Notes under the pieces: generated by a model
Databases searched by the model: none
Seen by the model: only the letters and a program-made list of their open reading frames with translations
Told to the model about the DNA's origin: nothing
Position numbers and translations under genes: made by a program
In this document: positions 34,964-44,127 of the stretch, in pieces
How the letters are laid out: each line of letters begins with the position of its first letter
Numbering within the stretch: position 1 is the stretch's first letter
Source: Flavobacteriaceae bacterium
GTDB taxonomy: Bacteria > Bacteroidota > Bacteroidia > Flavobacteriales > Flavobacteriaceae
Direction of reading: 5' to 3'
DNA: 64,000 nt
Assembly: GCA_027082925.1 (NCBI GenBank)
Contig: JALWTD010000014.1
Location: 72,393 to 136,392, forward strand

Positions 34964-37408
34964 TTGAACTACTTTATTGACGTCATACTACCCATTCCGC
35001 TTCAAAAGTTATTTACCTATAAAATAACTGAGGCTGAGACTTCTTTTTTAAAAAAGGGAATGAGAGTTGCTGTTGAATTTGGTAAATCAAAAATATATAC
35101 CGCTTTGGTATATCGCATTCATAACAATCCTCCGATAGCTTACGAAGCAAAAGATATTTACCAAATATTAGATGAAAAACCAATTGTAACAAACGAACAA
35201 CTTAAGCATTGGGATTGGATTTCGGAGTATTACTTATGTGCACTTGGTGAAGTATTCAGAGCTGCAATGCCTTCGGCATTTTTACTAGAAAGCGAAACCA
35301 TTATTAGCCTAAAAACCGGTGTAATCAACGAAGATAACTTGTCTAATGATGAATTTTTGATTTTTGAAGCTCTTCAACACCAACAACAGCTCACAGTAAA
35401 TCAGGTTATTCAAATTTTAGATAAAAAAAACGTATTTCCAATAATAAAAGAACTTATAACCAAAAAAGTTATTGAAATAAAAGAGCAGATTTATGAACAA
35501 TACAAACCCAAACTTGTAAAGTATATAAGGCTAAGTAATCCGTGGAATACACCTGATAAACTGCCTGTTTTATTAGAAAATTTAAAAAGAGCAAAAAAGC
35601 AGCGAGAAGTTATTCTAAATTATTTTCAGCTTGCTGCTACAACGAGTAATGTTAAAGCTTCAGCATTACAAAAAATTGCTAATAGTAGTTCAGCTGTACT
35701 AAATTCTTTGGTAGAAAAAAATATTTTAGAATTTTATTTTATTCAAACAGATAGAATACATTTTTTGGGTAAAACCATACAACTTAAAAAATTAACAGCA
35801 CCTCAAGAAGTCGCTCTAAATACGATTAAAACTATTTTTAAATCAAAGCAAACTGTCCTGTTGAAAGGAATTACAAGTAGCGGGAAAACAGAAATTTACA
35901 CACACTTAATTAAAGAAATACTTAATAAAGGCAAGCAGGTCTTATATTTACTTCCTGAGATTGCTTTAACCACACAATTAATTTCAAGACTTGAAGCCTT
36001 TTTTGGTAATCAGCTATCTGTTTTTCATTCCAGATATTCTATGAATGAACGTATTGAAGTGTGGAACAATACACTTCTTCAAAAGAAAAAAGCGCAATTA
36101 ATTCTAGGAGCAAGATCTTCACTTTTTTTACCATTTTCAAATTTAGGTCTTATTATTATTGACGAAGAGCATGAAACATCTTTTAAACAATTTGACCCTT
36201 CTCCTCGTTATCACGCTAGAGATGCAGCCATTGTGCTTGCGAATTATCATCAAGCCAAAGTATTACTTGGCTCTGCAACACCTAGTATAGAAAGTTATTA
36301 CAACGCTCAGCAAGGAAAATATGGTTTTGTTGAATTAAATGAACGCTACAAAAACATATTACTTCCTGAAATTGAACTTGTAGATATAAAAGAAAAACAT
36401 CGAAAGAAAAGAATGACCGGACATTTCTCTGACCGACTTATAGAATGTATCAAGGAGGCTCTTGAGCACAGAGAACAAGTGATTTTATTCCAAAACAGAA
36501 GAGGATATGCTCCTGTAATAGAGTGTAAAACCTGCGGCGTATCTCCACAGTGCCCACATTGTGATGTGAGCTTAACATTTCATAGCTACAGAAAAGAATT
36601 AAAATGCCATTATTGCGGATACACAAAAACCATTCCTACAAACTGTGATGCTTGTGGTAGCGAAAAATTAAACACCAAAGGATTTGGGACCGAACAAATA
36701 GAAATAGAATTGCAACACTTGTTTCCTAAAACTAAAGTTGGGCGAATGGATTTTGACACCACAAGAGGTAAATATGGTTATCAAAAAATAATTAGCATGT
36801 TTCAACAGCAAAAAATTGATATTTTAGTAGGTACACAAATGCTATCAAAAGGATTAGATTTTGCGAATGTATCGTTAGTAGGTATCATGAATGCTGATAA
36901 TTTGTTAAACTTCCCAGATTTTAGAGCTCACGAAAAAAGTTACCAGCTAATGGTGCAGGTTGCAGGAAGAGCGGGAAGAAGTCATAAACAAGGAAAAGTT
37001 ATTATACAAACTTTTAATCCGTATCACCAAATACTACAGCAGGTTTCAACCAATTCGTACGAAAAAATGTTTAAAGAACAGCTAGATGAAAGGTGGCAAT
37101 ACCATTATCCGCCATTTTATAGATTGATAAAAATCACTTTAAAACACAAAGATTACAAGAGAGTTGACGAAGCCGCCAATTGGTTAGCAAAATCATTTAC
37201 GTTAATCTTTAAAAACAACGCTTTGGGTCCGTCAACACCAAGTGTAGGCAGAATTCGAAATTATTTTATTAGAAATATAATTATCAAAGTACCGCAAAAA
37301 CAATCTCTAAAAGCTACAAAAAAACACATTTTAAACGTAAAAAACAGCTTTCAAGCTATTAAAGAATTTCGCGCTGTAAGATTCAATATTGATGTAGATA
37401 ATTATTAA
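34964..37408 (+). CDS. priA: Primosomal protein N' (replication restart helicase PriA)
   Basis: 814 aa with TTG start giving MNYFIDVILPIPLQKLFTY, the expected family N-terminus. Walker A is in GITSSGKTEIY, the DEEH box in IIDEEHETSF, and the zinc-binding insert shows paired cysteines in CKTCGVSPQCPHC and CHYCGYTKTIPTNCDACG. QMLSKGLDFANVSLVGI and VAGRAGRS complete the helicase motifs. It loads the replisome at stalled forks. It is monocistronic and precedes the ribosomal protein operon. Confidence 0.95.
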   Translation: MNYFIDVILPIPLQKLFTYKITEAETSFLKKGMRVAVEFGKSKIYTALVYRIHNNPPIAYEAKDIYQILDEKPIVTNEQLKHWDWISEYYLCALGEVFRAAMPSAFLLESETIISLKTGVINEDNLSNDEFLIFEALQHQQQLTVNQVIQILDKKNVFPIIKELITKKVIEIKEQIYEQYKPKLVKYIRLSNPWNTPDKLPVLLENLKRAKKQREVILNYFQLAATTSNVKASALQKIANSSSAVLNSLVEKNILEFYFIQTDRIHFLGKTIQLKKLTAPQEVALNTIKTIFKSKQTVLLKGITSSGKTEIYTHLIKEILNKGKQVLYLLPEIALTTQLISRLEAFFGNQLSVFHSRYSMNERIEVWNNTLLQKKKAQLILGARSSLFLPFSNLGLIIIDEEHETSFKQFDPSPRYHARDAAIVLANYHQAKVLLGSATPSIESYYNAQQGKYGFVELNERYKNILLPEIELVDIKEKHRKKRMTGHFSDRLIECIKEALEHREQVILFQNRRGYAPVIECKTCGVSPQCPHCDVSLTFHSYRKELKCHYCGYTKTIPTNCDACGSEKLNTKGFGTEQIEIELQHLFPKTKVGRMDFDTTRGKYGYQKIISMFQQQKIDILVGTQMLSKGLDFANVSLVGIMNADNLLNFPDFRAHEKSYQLMVQVAGRAGRSHKQGKVIIQTFNPYHQILQQVSTNSYEKMFKEQLDERWQYHYPPFYRLIKITLKHKDYKRVDEAANWLAKSFTLIFKNNALGPSTPSVGRIRNYFIRNIIIKVPQKQSLKATKKHILNVKNSFQAIKEFRAVRFNIDVDNY

Positions 37409-37438
37409 GTTTTGCTCTATTTTATTTTAAAAATTAGG

Positions 37439-37468
37439 TTGTAGGTATAGATTAAAGTTGTATATTTG
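37439..37468 (+). promoter_or_regulatory. Bacteroidota-type promoter of rpsF-rpsR-rplI
   Basis: TTG at 37439-37441 and TATATTTG at 37461-37468 (TAnnTTTG) are 19 bases apart, the expected spacing of -33 and -7 elements. The rpsF ATG is 33 bases further on. Confidence 0.75.
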
Positions 37469-37501
37469 CACGCTTAAAAGTAAAAATTAAACAATTTAAT
37501 T

Positions 37502-37843
37502 ATGAATCATTACGAAACTGTTTTCATTTTGAATCCCGTTTTATCTGAAAGTCAGATAAAGGAAACAGTACAGAAGTTTGAGGACTATCTTGTTTCAAAA
37601 GGTGCCGAAATGATTTGGAAAGAGAATTGGGGGCTAAAAAAATTAGCTTACCCTATTCAAAACAAAAAAAGTGGGTTTTACCACTTATTTGAATTTAAAG
37701 TAGATGGACAAGTCATTGCTCCATTTGAACTTGAGTTTAGAAGAGATGACAGCATTATGCGTTATTTGACTGTAAAGTTAGACAAGCATGCTGCCGCTTG
37801 GGCTGAAAAACGAAGAGAAAGAATTAAAGCATCTAAAAAGTAA
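37502..37843 (+). CDS. rpsF: 30S ribosomal protein S6
   Basis: 113 aa. The start [20 protein letters not shown] and the [20 protein letters not shown] stretch are characteristic of bS6. It binds with S18 in the central platform of the small subunit. First gene of the rpsF-rpsR-rplI operon, 5 bases before rpsR. Confidence 0.97.
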   Translation: MNHYETVFILNPVLSESQIKETVQKFEDYLVSKGAEMIWKENWGLKKLAYPIQNKKSGFYHLFEFKVDGQVIAPFELEFRRDDSIMRYLTVKLDKHAAAWAEKRRERIKASKK

Positions 37844-37848
37844 AAGTT

Positions 37849-38142
37849 ATGTCTATTGAACAACAAGCAAAAGGAGGAAAACAAGGTAATATCCGTTACC
37901 TAACTCCGTTAGATATTGACACGAAACAAGTAAAAAAATACTGTCGATTTAAAAAGAACGGTATCAAATACATCGATTACAAAGATGCCGATTTCTTATT
38001 GTATTTAGTAAACGAACAAGGTAAAATTTTACCTCGCCGTTTAACAGGAACTTCATTAAAATTTCAACGTAAAGTAGCTGTTGCTATTAAAAGAGCACGT
38101 CACTTAGCTTTAATGCCATACGTTGGAGATATGTTAAAATAA
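37849..38142 (+). CDS. rpsR: 30S ribosomal protein S18
   Basis: 97 aa. A C-terminal core with [20 protein letters not shown] and [14 protein letters not shown] is the bS18 signature. It has an N-terminal region with a single Cys (KKYCRFKK). It pairs with S6, and its gene position between rpsF and rplI is conserved. Confidence 0.97.
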   Translation: MSIEQQAKGGKQGNIRYLTPLDIDTKQVKKYCRFKKNGIKYIDYKDADFLLYLVNEQGKILPRRLTGTSLKFQRKVAVAIKRARHLALMPYVGDMLK

Positions 38143-38155
38143 AAGAGGTAGGATT

Positions 38156-38608
38156 ATGGAAATTATATTAAAACAAGATATTGAAAACTTAGGTTTTAAA
38201 GATGATATTCTTACGGTAAAAAATGGATACGGTCGTAACTATTTAATTCCTCAAGGATTCGCAGTTTTAGCAACTACTTCAGCAAAAAAAGTATTAGCAG
38301 AAACATTAAAACAAAGAGCTTTTAAAGAAGAGAAATTAATTAAAGACGCAACTAAAATTGCTGATAAAATTAAAGAGTTTGAAATTAAAATCGCTGCAAA
38401 AACAGGTGATGGCAGCAAACTTTTTGGTTCTGTTAACAATGCAAATGTTGCCGAAACTTTAGCTGCTTTAGGACAAGAAGTAGATAAAAAGTATATTAAA
38501 GTTGAAGGTGGAAACATTAAACGACTTGGAAAATACAATGCTACTATTAGACTTCATAGAGAAGTTATTGTTGAATTACCTATTGAAATTGTAGCCGAGG
38601 CTAAGTAA
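38156..38608 (+). CDS. rplI: 50S ribosomal protein L9
   Basis: 150 aa. The N-terminal domain has MEIILKQDIENLGFKDDILTV and NGYGRNYLIPQGFA, the standard bL9 signature, followed by a long helix and a C-terminal domain ending in RLHREVIVELPIEIV. Last gene of the operon; a strong terminator follows 28 bases downstream. Confidence 0.97.
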   Translation: MEIILKQDIENLGFKDDILTVKNGYGRNYLIPQGFAVLATTSAKKVLAETLKQRAFKEEKLIKDATKIADKIKEFEIKIAAKTGDGSKLFGSVNNANVAETLAALGQEVDKKYIKVEGGNIKRLGKYNATIRLHREVIVELPIEIVAEAK

Positions 38609-38636
38609 TTCACACCAAATAGTTAATAAATATAGG

Positions 38637-38664
38637 AAAGCTCACTAAATTAGTGAGCTTTTTT
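38637..38664 (+). terminator. Rho-independent terminator after rplI
   Basis: AAAGCTCACTA (38637-38647), loop AAT, TAGTGAGCTTT (38651-38661), then T-rich: a perfect 11-bp stem with U tract. Confidence 0.9.
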
Positions 38665-38667
38665 GGT

Positions 38668-38675
38668 TATATTTG
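38668..38675 (+). promoter_or_regulatory. Candidate -7 promoter element of the TonB-dependent receptor
   Basis: TATATTTG (TAnnTTTG) lies 41 bases before the receptor ATG and directly after the terminator. No -33 TTTG is found because the terminator stem occupies that position. Confidence 0.5.
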
Positions 38676-38716
38676 GCAGCAATAATTAAAATTATAACTG
38701 AATTAATACGAATCGT

Positions 38717-41700
38717 ATGAAGAAAAAACTATTATTTTCGCTACTAATTACCTTGATTAGTACTGTTATGGGGTTTTCGCAAGTAACAACATCTAAAATT
38801 CAAGGAGTTGTAACTGACGACACATCAACAGGACTATTTGGGGCTAATGTAATTGCAAAACACATGCCTACAGGTACTGTTTCTGGGACTATGACTCTTG
38901 AGAGTGGTAGATTTTCATTACCAAACTTACGTGTTGGTGGACCTTACACAATAACCATTAGTTATATTGGCTATAAAACTATTGAATATACCGATGTATA
39001 TTTAGATTTAGGTAAAGCCTTTGATATTAAAATACAAATGGTGAGTGAAAGTGAACAATTAAAAGAAGTTGTTATTACCGGAGGAAGAAATTCTACCTTT
39101 AACAATGACAGAACTGGGGCTGAAACAAGTGTTGGAAAAAGAGAATTAACCAAATTACCTACTATTTCTAGATCTGCTGCAGATTTTTATCGCTTAGACC
39201 CATCTGCTTCTGGAGGTTCTTTTGGTGGTAGAAATGACCAATTCAACAACTTTACACTAGATGGTTCTATCTTTAACAATCCGTTTGGATTAGATGCAGC
39301 TACACCTGGAGGGCAAACAGATTCGCAACCAATTTCACTAGATGCTATTGAGCAAATTTCTGTATCAACAGCTCCTTATGATGTTACTTTATCTGGATTT
39401 ACAGGAGCTTCTGTAAATGCTGTAACTAAAAGTGGTACAAATGAGGTTACAGGAAGTGTGTACGGGTACTTTAGAAATCAAGATTTTACAGGAAGTAAAA
39501 TTAAAGGACAAAGTATTTTTGTTCCTAAATTAGAGCAATCTCAATACGGTTTTAGTATTGGAGCTCCAATAGTAAAAAACAAATTATTTATTTTCGCAAA
39601 CTTTGAGAAAGACGAAAGAACAGATTTAGGACAAACTTGGTTGCCTAACACCGGTTCTGGAGCTATTAACGAATCTAGAGTTGCTTTACAAGACTTACTA
39701 GATGTGCAATCTGCTTTACGTAGCATTGGATACGATCCGGGAGAGTTTGAAGGATTTACGCACAGAACAGAAAGTCAAAAAGGAATCTTAAAATTAGATT
39801 GGAATATTAACGAAAATAACCGTTTGGCTTTCATCTATAACTTTTTAGATGCTTCTAAAGACAAGCCTGCGCATCCAACTGCTTTAGGATTTAGAGGTCC
39901 AAGCTACCAAACATTACAATTTCAAAACTCAGGATATCAAATTAATAACAAAATTCAATCGTTCTTAATAGAATTGAATTCTACTTTAGCTGATAATGTA
40001 ACTAACAAATTTCAAATAGGTTATACGCATTTTGATGACTTTAGAAATCCAATGTCTACACCAATGCCAGCCTTCAGAATTCAAGATGGTAACGGATCCA
40101 ACTATATTGTTGTTGGTCACGAACCTTTTTCTATTCATAACAGATTAGACCAAAAAGTACTTCAAATCACTAACAATATGAATATTAGCAAAGGAGATCA
40201 CAATTACACGATTGGTTTCTCTTTTGAAAAATTTCAATTTGACAACTCATTTAACTTAGGTGTTTACGGATATGGAGATCCTAGAGGATATGTAGGTGCT
40301 TTCTTTGGAGATTTTGCTGATATGGATGCCTTTAATACCGCTATAGCCAATGGTTTATTAGCCGATGCTATGGCAAACGCACAAAATGTGTACGACACTA
40401 ATAATGCAAACAATTCTTGGAACTTAGCTGAAACTAATGTAGGGCAAATGGCTTTCTACGCACAAGATGAGTGGAATGTTAATGACAACTTTAAATTATC
40501 ATACGGTATTAGATTTGACAAACCTTTATTCTTTGATTCTAGCAAAAAAGCACAAGAATTTATTGATACACAATGTTGTTACAATCCATCAATTCCATAT
40601 ACTGACCCTGATACAGGAGAAACCGTGTATTTTGATTCTACAAAAATGCCTAACAACCAATTCTTAATCTCTCCAAGATTAGGATTTAACTGGGATGTAA
40701 AAGGAGATAAAACAATGCAAGTAAGAGGTGGTACCGGTTTATTCACAGGTCGTTTTCCATTTGTATGGTTAGGTAACCAAATAGGATCTCCTAACTTCTA
40801 CTTTTATCAAGTTGTTGACCCTGACTTTAAATTTCCTCAAGTTTGGAGAAATAGTTTAGGTATTGACTATAAATTAGAAAATGGTACAATCCTTACAACA
40901 GACTTATCTTACACTAAAGATATTAATGGAGCACACGTACAAAACTGGGGATTAACAGATCCTTCTGCAACATTACAAGGTGTTGATAACAGACCTATTT
41001 ATGCTGCTTCTGATATAGGAAATAGTGCTTATGTATTTACAAATTCAGATAAAGGAAGAACTTTTAACGCTACATTTAAAGCACAAAGAACCTTTGAAAA
41101 TGGTTTGTATGCTAGTTTAGCTTACAACTACCTTAACTCTAAAGATGTAAACTCTATTGAAGCTGAAATTACAGGTGATGCATTTGTTTTTAACCCTTCT
41201 TTAGGTAATGTAAACAACGATAGATTGGCTTACTCAAAATATGGAGATACACATAGAATTTTAGGTGTTGTCTCTAAAACTTGGACGTATGGTAAAGATG
41301 ATAAATGGAGTACTTCTCTTTCAACCGTATTTGAATATGCACAAGGAGGTAGATTCTCTTACACATATGCAGGAGATATAAACAATGACGGTTCTTCATT
41401 AAACGACCTTATTTATATTCCAACTGCTGCTGAAATTAATCAAATGCAATTCTCTGGACCAGGACAAGCTGCTGCTTTAGAAGCGTATATTGCACAAGAC
41501 GATTATTTAAGTGGTAGAAGAGGACAATATGCTGAACGCTACGGTGCTTTAGCTCCTTGGCGAGGTAAATGGGACGTGAAGTTTATTCAAGACTTAAAAA
41601 TTACTGAAGACAATTCTATTCAATTTACGATAGATATTTTAAACTTCGGAAATTTAATCAATTCAGATTGGGGATTAATCCAACAACCAAGTGCAGTACA

Positions 41701-41836
41701 ACCAATTGGTGTAACTGTTGACGGTACAGGAACTCCAACGTATACATTTGATCCAAACCTCACAGATACTTTTGTTTACGATACTAGTTTATTATCTAGA
41801 TGGCAAATGCAATTCGGATTGCGTTATTCTTTCTAA
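38717..41836 (+). CDS. TonB-dependent receptor with CarboxypepD_reg domain (Oar/OmpA-related type)
   Basis: 1039 aa. A signal peptide (MKKKLLFSLLITLISTVMGFSQ) is followed by a carboxypeptidase-regulatory-like beta domain (about 28-110; GVVTDDTSTGLFGANV, ISYIGYKTIEYTDV), a plug (about 115-240; NQFNNFTLDGSIFNNPFG) and a 22-strand barrel ending in the terminal Phe of MQFGLRYSF. A SusD partner gene is not adjacent, so a SusCD glycan system is unlikely. Its resemblance is to the Oar-like group of large outer-membrane receptors; the ligand is unknown. It has its own terminators on both sides and is monocistronic. Confidence 0.88.
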   Translation: MKKKLLFSLLITLISTVMGFSQVTTSKIQGVVTDDTSTGLFGANVIAKHMPTGTVSGTMTLESGRFSLPNLRVGGPYTITISYIGYKTIEYTDVYLDLGKAFDIKIQMVSESEQLKEVVITGGRNSTFNNDRTGAETSVGKRELTKLPTISRSAADFYRLDPSASGGSFGGRNDQFNNFTLDGSIFNNPFGLDAATPGGQTDSQPISLDAIEQISVSTAPYDVTLSGFTGASVNAVTKSGTNEVTGSVYGYFRNQDFTGSKIKGQSIFVPKLEQSQYGFSIGAPIVKNKLFIFANFEKDERTDLGQTWLPNTGSGAINESRVALQDLLDVQSALRSIGYDPGEFEGFTHRTESQKGILKLDWNINENNRLAFIYNFLDASKDKPAHPTALGFRGPSYQTLQFQNSGYQINNKIQSFLIELNSTLADNVTNKFQIGYTHFDDFRNPMSTPMPAFRIQDGNGSNYIVVGHEPFSIHNRLDQKVLQITNNMNISKGDHNYTIGFSFEKFQFDNSFNLGVYGYGDPRGYVGAFFGDFADMDAFNTAIANGLLADAMANAQNVYDTNNANNSWNLAETNVGQMAFYAQDEWNVNDNFKLSYGIRFDKPLFFDSSKKAQEFIDTQCCYNPSIPYTDPDTGETVYFDSTKMPNNQFLISPRLGFNWDVKGDKTMQVRGGTGLFTGRFPFVWLGNQIGSPNFYFYQVVDPDFKFPQVWRNSLGIDYKLENGTILTTDLSYTKDINGAHVQNWGLTDPSATLQGVDNRPIYAASDIGNSAYVFTNSDKGRTFNATFKAQRTFENGLYASLAYNYLNSKDVNSIEAEITGDAFVFNPSLGNVNNDRLAYSKYGDTHRILGVVSKTWTYGKDDKWSTSLSTVFEYAQGGRFSYTYAGDINNDGSSLNDLIYIPTAAEINQMQFSGPGQAAALEAYIAQDDYLSGRRGQYAERYGALAPWRGKWDVKFIQDLKITEDNSIQFTIDILNFGNLINSDWGLIQQPSAVQPIGVTVDGTGTPTYTFDPNLTDTFVYDTSLLSRWQMQFGLRYSF

Positions 41837-41851
41837 ACAATAGATATTTTA

Positions 41852-41859
41852 TATATTTG
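41852..41859 (+). promoter_or_regulatory. Candidate -7 promoter element preceding a terminator
   Basis: TATATTTG (TAnnTTTG) sits directly before the terminator stem of the upstream gene and 34 bases before the ATG at 41893. If it is used, transcription would begin inside the hairpin sequence. Confidence 0.4.
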
Positions 41860-41887
41860 AACCGCCCAAAATTGGGCGGTTTTTTTA
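41860..41887 (+). terminator. Rho-independent terminator after the TonB-dependent receptor
   Basis: AACCGCCCAA, short AA loop, TTGGGCGGTT then a T run: a 10-bp GC-rich stem. Confidence 0.9.
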
Positions 41888-41892
41888 TTTTT

Positions 41893-42363
41893 ATGAAATA
41901 CAGACAACTTACAAAAGAGCAATTTTTGGCACTAGACAAAGAGTTTGCAACTTTTTTAGCAACCCAACAAATAGATGCTAAGGAATGGAAAACCATTAAA
42001 TCTACTAAACCTAAAGTAGCTGAAGAAGAACTAAATATATTTAGCGATTTGGTTTGGGAAAAGGTACTTACAAAAGCTACTTATATAGAGCATATTTCTG
42101 AAAATTACATCAATCTATTTAAATGCAATTCTAAAGAAATCTTACGCATCTATATAAAACTAAACGACACTTCAAAAAACCTAATGAACTCAGAAGATTT
42201 TAATTGGTTTTTAAAAAACCTAACACATAAAGATATAGAATACTTTAAAGCTGCTAAAAAATACAGCAAAGAGCGTAATTTAGAACTGTTTGAGCTAATT
42301 GAGATGGGAGGTGTTATTACTGACGGAAAGCTATACAACGCTATATATCAACTAATTGCTTAA
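41893..42363 (+). CDS. Conserved flavobacterial protein, probably DUF6495
   Basis: 156 aa from ATG 41893; the frame is open further upstream to 41800 but that part overlaps the receptor gene and the terminator. The start MKYRQLTKEQFLALDKEFATF and VAEEELNIFSDLVWEKVL look like a small conserved flavobacterial family that I believe is DUF6495. It is mostly helical, without membrane segments. Function unknown. Its last 23 bases overlap the convergent sirtuin gene. Confidence 0.7.
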   Translation: MKYRQLTKEQFLALDKEFATFLATQQIDAKEWKTIKSTKPKVAEEELNIFSDLVWEKVLTKATYIEHISENYINLFKCNSKEILRIYIKLNDTSKNLMNSEDFNWFLKNLTHKDIEYFKAAKKYSKERNLELFELIEMGGVITDGKLYNAIYQLIA

Positions 42364-43030
42364 TCAATTCACAAACACCAGTAGAAGCCTTTTTTGAAAT
42401 TATCGTAATTTTATTAGACAGCTGATTTTTAGCAATCATAGGTTTTGGATCGATGAAATAAATTGGAACATCTTGACTCACATAATGTATTAGATTTGCC
42501 GCAGGATACACCTGCATTGATGTTCCTATAATAATAAGGATATCTGCCTTTTCTGCAATAGAAACCGCTTCTTCAAACATTGGAACAGCCTCTCCAAACC
42601 AAACAATATGTGGTCTAAGTTGGCTATTTTCTTCACACACATTGCCTAGCAATAATTCTTTTTCCCATCTGTATACCAAGTTTGGATTACTCGTACTTCG
42701 CACTTTTAAAAGCTCTCCGTGTAAATGAAGTACATGACTGCTTCCCGCACGCTCGTGTAAATCGTCCACATTTTGTGTAATTATTGAAACCAAATACTTT
42801 TTTTCTAAATCAACTAAACACGTATGTGCTTTATTAGGAGAAACTGTTAATAATTGTGCTCTTCGCTTATTATAAAAATCCAATACCAGCTGCTTATTTT
42901 TACGCCATCCTTCTGGTGAGGCAACTTCTAAAATATCATGACCTTCCCAAAGCCCGTCAGCATCTCTAAATGTTTTAATTCCGCTTTCTGCACTTATACC
43001 TGCTCCTGTTAGTACCACTATTTTTTTCAT
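42341..43030 (-). CDS. cobB: Sir2-family NAD-dependent protein deacylase
   Basis: 229 aa. NAD-binding signature VLTGAGISAESGIKTFRDA, TQNVDDLHERAG with the Asn-Asp pair and catalytic His in LHLHGELL, then RPHIVWFGE and IIGTSMQVYPA. The Sir5-like Arg is suggested by KVRSTS. The zinc-binding four-cysteine module is missing: only one Cys (VCEEN) occurs in that region. It removes acyl groups from lysines. Divergent from trmH with promoter motifs nearly back to back. Confidence 0.9.
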   Translation of the reverse strand: MKKIVVLTGAGISAESGIKTFRDADGLWEGHDILEVASPEGWRKNKQLVLDFYNKRRAQLLTVSPNKAHTCLVDLEKKYLVSIITQNVDDLHERAGSSHVLHLHGELLKVRSTSNPNLVYRWEKELLLGNVCEENSQLRPHIVWFGEAVPMFEEAVSIAEKADILIIIGTSMQVYPAANLIHYVSQDVPIYFIDPKPMIAKNQLSNKITIISKKASTGVCELIKQLVDI

Positions 43031-43044
43031 AATACATATTTTTT

Positions 43045-43052
43045 CAAAAGTA
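43045..43052 (-). promoter_or_regulatory. Candidate -7 promoter element for the sirtuin gene
   Basis: The minus strand reads TACTTTTG (TAnnTTTG), 15 bases before the cobB ATG. It lies 6 bases from the opposite-facing motif for the TrmH gene. Confidence 0.45.
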
Positions 43053-43058
43053 AAATTT

Positions 43059-43066
43059 TATATTTG
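43059..43066 (+). promoter_or_regulatory. Candidate -7 promoter element for the TrmH gene
   Basis: TATATTTG (TAnnTTTG), 16 bases before the ATG at 43083, implying a very short leader. Confidence 0.5.
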
Positions 43067-43082
43067 AACAAATATATTTTTA

Positions 43083-43766
43083 ATGATAGATTATAAGTTA
43101 ATTGAGTACTTAGAGCAATTTGTTACTGAAAAAAGGAGACACTTATTTCGAAATGTATTAGACCAACGCACAAATCATTTTACCGTTGCTATAGAAGATA
43201 TTTACCAGCCACATAATGCTAGTGCTGTTGTTAGAAGTTGTGATATATTTGGCATTCAAAATGTTCATGTAATTGAAAATAAATATAAGTTTCACGCTTC
43301 TAATAGAGTTGCAAAAGGTGCGCAAAAGTGGCTAGATTTTACACTGTACAATCAGAAAAATGCAGACAATACAAATACGTGTATTGAAAGCCTTCGACAA
43401 AAAGGGTATCAAATTATTGCAACAACACCGCATAACGACTCATGTCTTATACAAGATTTTGATATTACTCAAAAGGCAGCCTTCTTTTTTGGGGTAGAGA
43501 AGGAAGGGCTCTCAAAACAGGTAATGGATAAAGCAGATGGTTTTTTAAAAATTCCAATGGTAGGGTTTACCGAGAGCTTAAACATTTCTGTTGCAGCAGC
43601 CATAATTCTTCAAAATGTTACTCAACGCTTAAAATTATCGGGCATAAATTGGCAACTATCTGAAATAGAAAAAGATATCAAATATTTAGAGTGGATGGAA
43701 AAATCAATAAAAAGTATTCAAAAAATTAAAGTGCACTACTACGAAAATATTGCTACTCAACAATAA
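43083..43766 (+). CDS. tRNA/rRNA 2'-O-methyltransferase, TrmH (SpoU) family
   Basis: 227 aa SPOUT enzyme. Motif 1 is in IYQPHNASAVVRSCDIFGI (with the Asn and catalytic Arg), motif 2 in FFFGVEKEGLS, motif 3 in IPMVGFTESLNISVAAA. RRHLFRNVLDQRTNHFTVAI at the N-terminus fits the tRNA Gm18 methyltransferase branch, and a C-terminal helical extension is present. Its end overlaps the convergent small protein gene by 14 bases. Confidence 0.87.
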   Translation: MIDYKLIEYLEQFVTEKRRHLFRNVLDQRTNHFTVAIEDIYQPHNASAVVRSCDIFGIQNVHVIENKYKFHASNRVAKGAQKWLDFTLYNQKNADNTNTCIESLRQKGYQIIATTPHNDSCLIQDFDITQKAAFFFGVEKEGLSKQVMDKADGFLKIPMVGFTESLNISVAAAIILQNVTQRLKLSGINWQLSEIEKDIKYLEWMEKSIKSIQKIKVHYYENIATQQ

Positions 43767-44127
43767 CTTTATCTATGATTGCCGTAGAATCGCAATTTTT
43801 AATAACTAACTGTATGTTTTTTTCTTTTACAACGCCATCAATCGTATAAATTTTACAGCTATCTACTTTTATTTTGCTATGCGAAAAATCGACATCTCCG
43901 GTTCTTAGTATTTCTGAAATAACAGCGGTATCTACGTTAAATTGTTGCATTTGCTGATTTGCTTCAGAAGAAAACAGTCTGTTTTTAATTCTAATATTCT
44001 TTAAAACACGAGCATTAGGGAGGTAGTCAAAAGAAGGCGTTCCTTTTTTGTTTAAAAAAAACTTTACGGCAAATATTCCTATAGTCAGGCCAATTCCGTA
44101 GTAAAATAAACGATGAATAAATTTCAT
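43753..44127 (-). CDS. Small membrane-anchored protein, possibly DUF4258
   Basis: 124 aa. One N-terminal helix (LFYYGIGLTIGIFAVKFFL) with a short basic start suggests an anchor with the remainder outside the cytosol. The rest has beta-strand character ending in VIKNCDSTAIIDKVIVE, with two Cys (VDSCKIYTI, KNCDS) that might pair. I recall DUF4258 being given to this position in related genomes but cannot confirm it. It starts on the base next to the ald stop and is the last member of the porX-tsaE-ald unit. Confidence 0.6.
   Translation of the reverse strand: MKFIHRLFYYGIGLTIGIFAVKFFLNKKGTPSFDYLPNARVLKNIRIKNRLFSSEANQQMQQFNVDTAVISEILRTGDVDFSHSKIKVDSCKIYTIDGVVKEKNIQLVIKNCDSTAIIDKVIVE

Noticed and set aside
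38717-41836. SusC of a SusCD glycan-uptake pair
   Set aside because: No SusD-like lipoprotein gene is adjacent; terminators isolate the gene on both sides.
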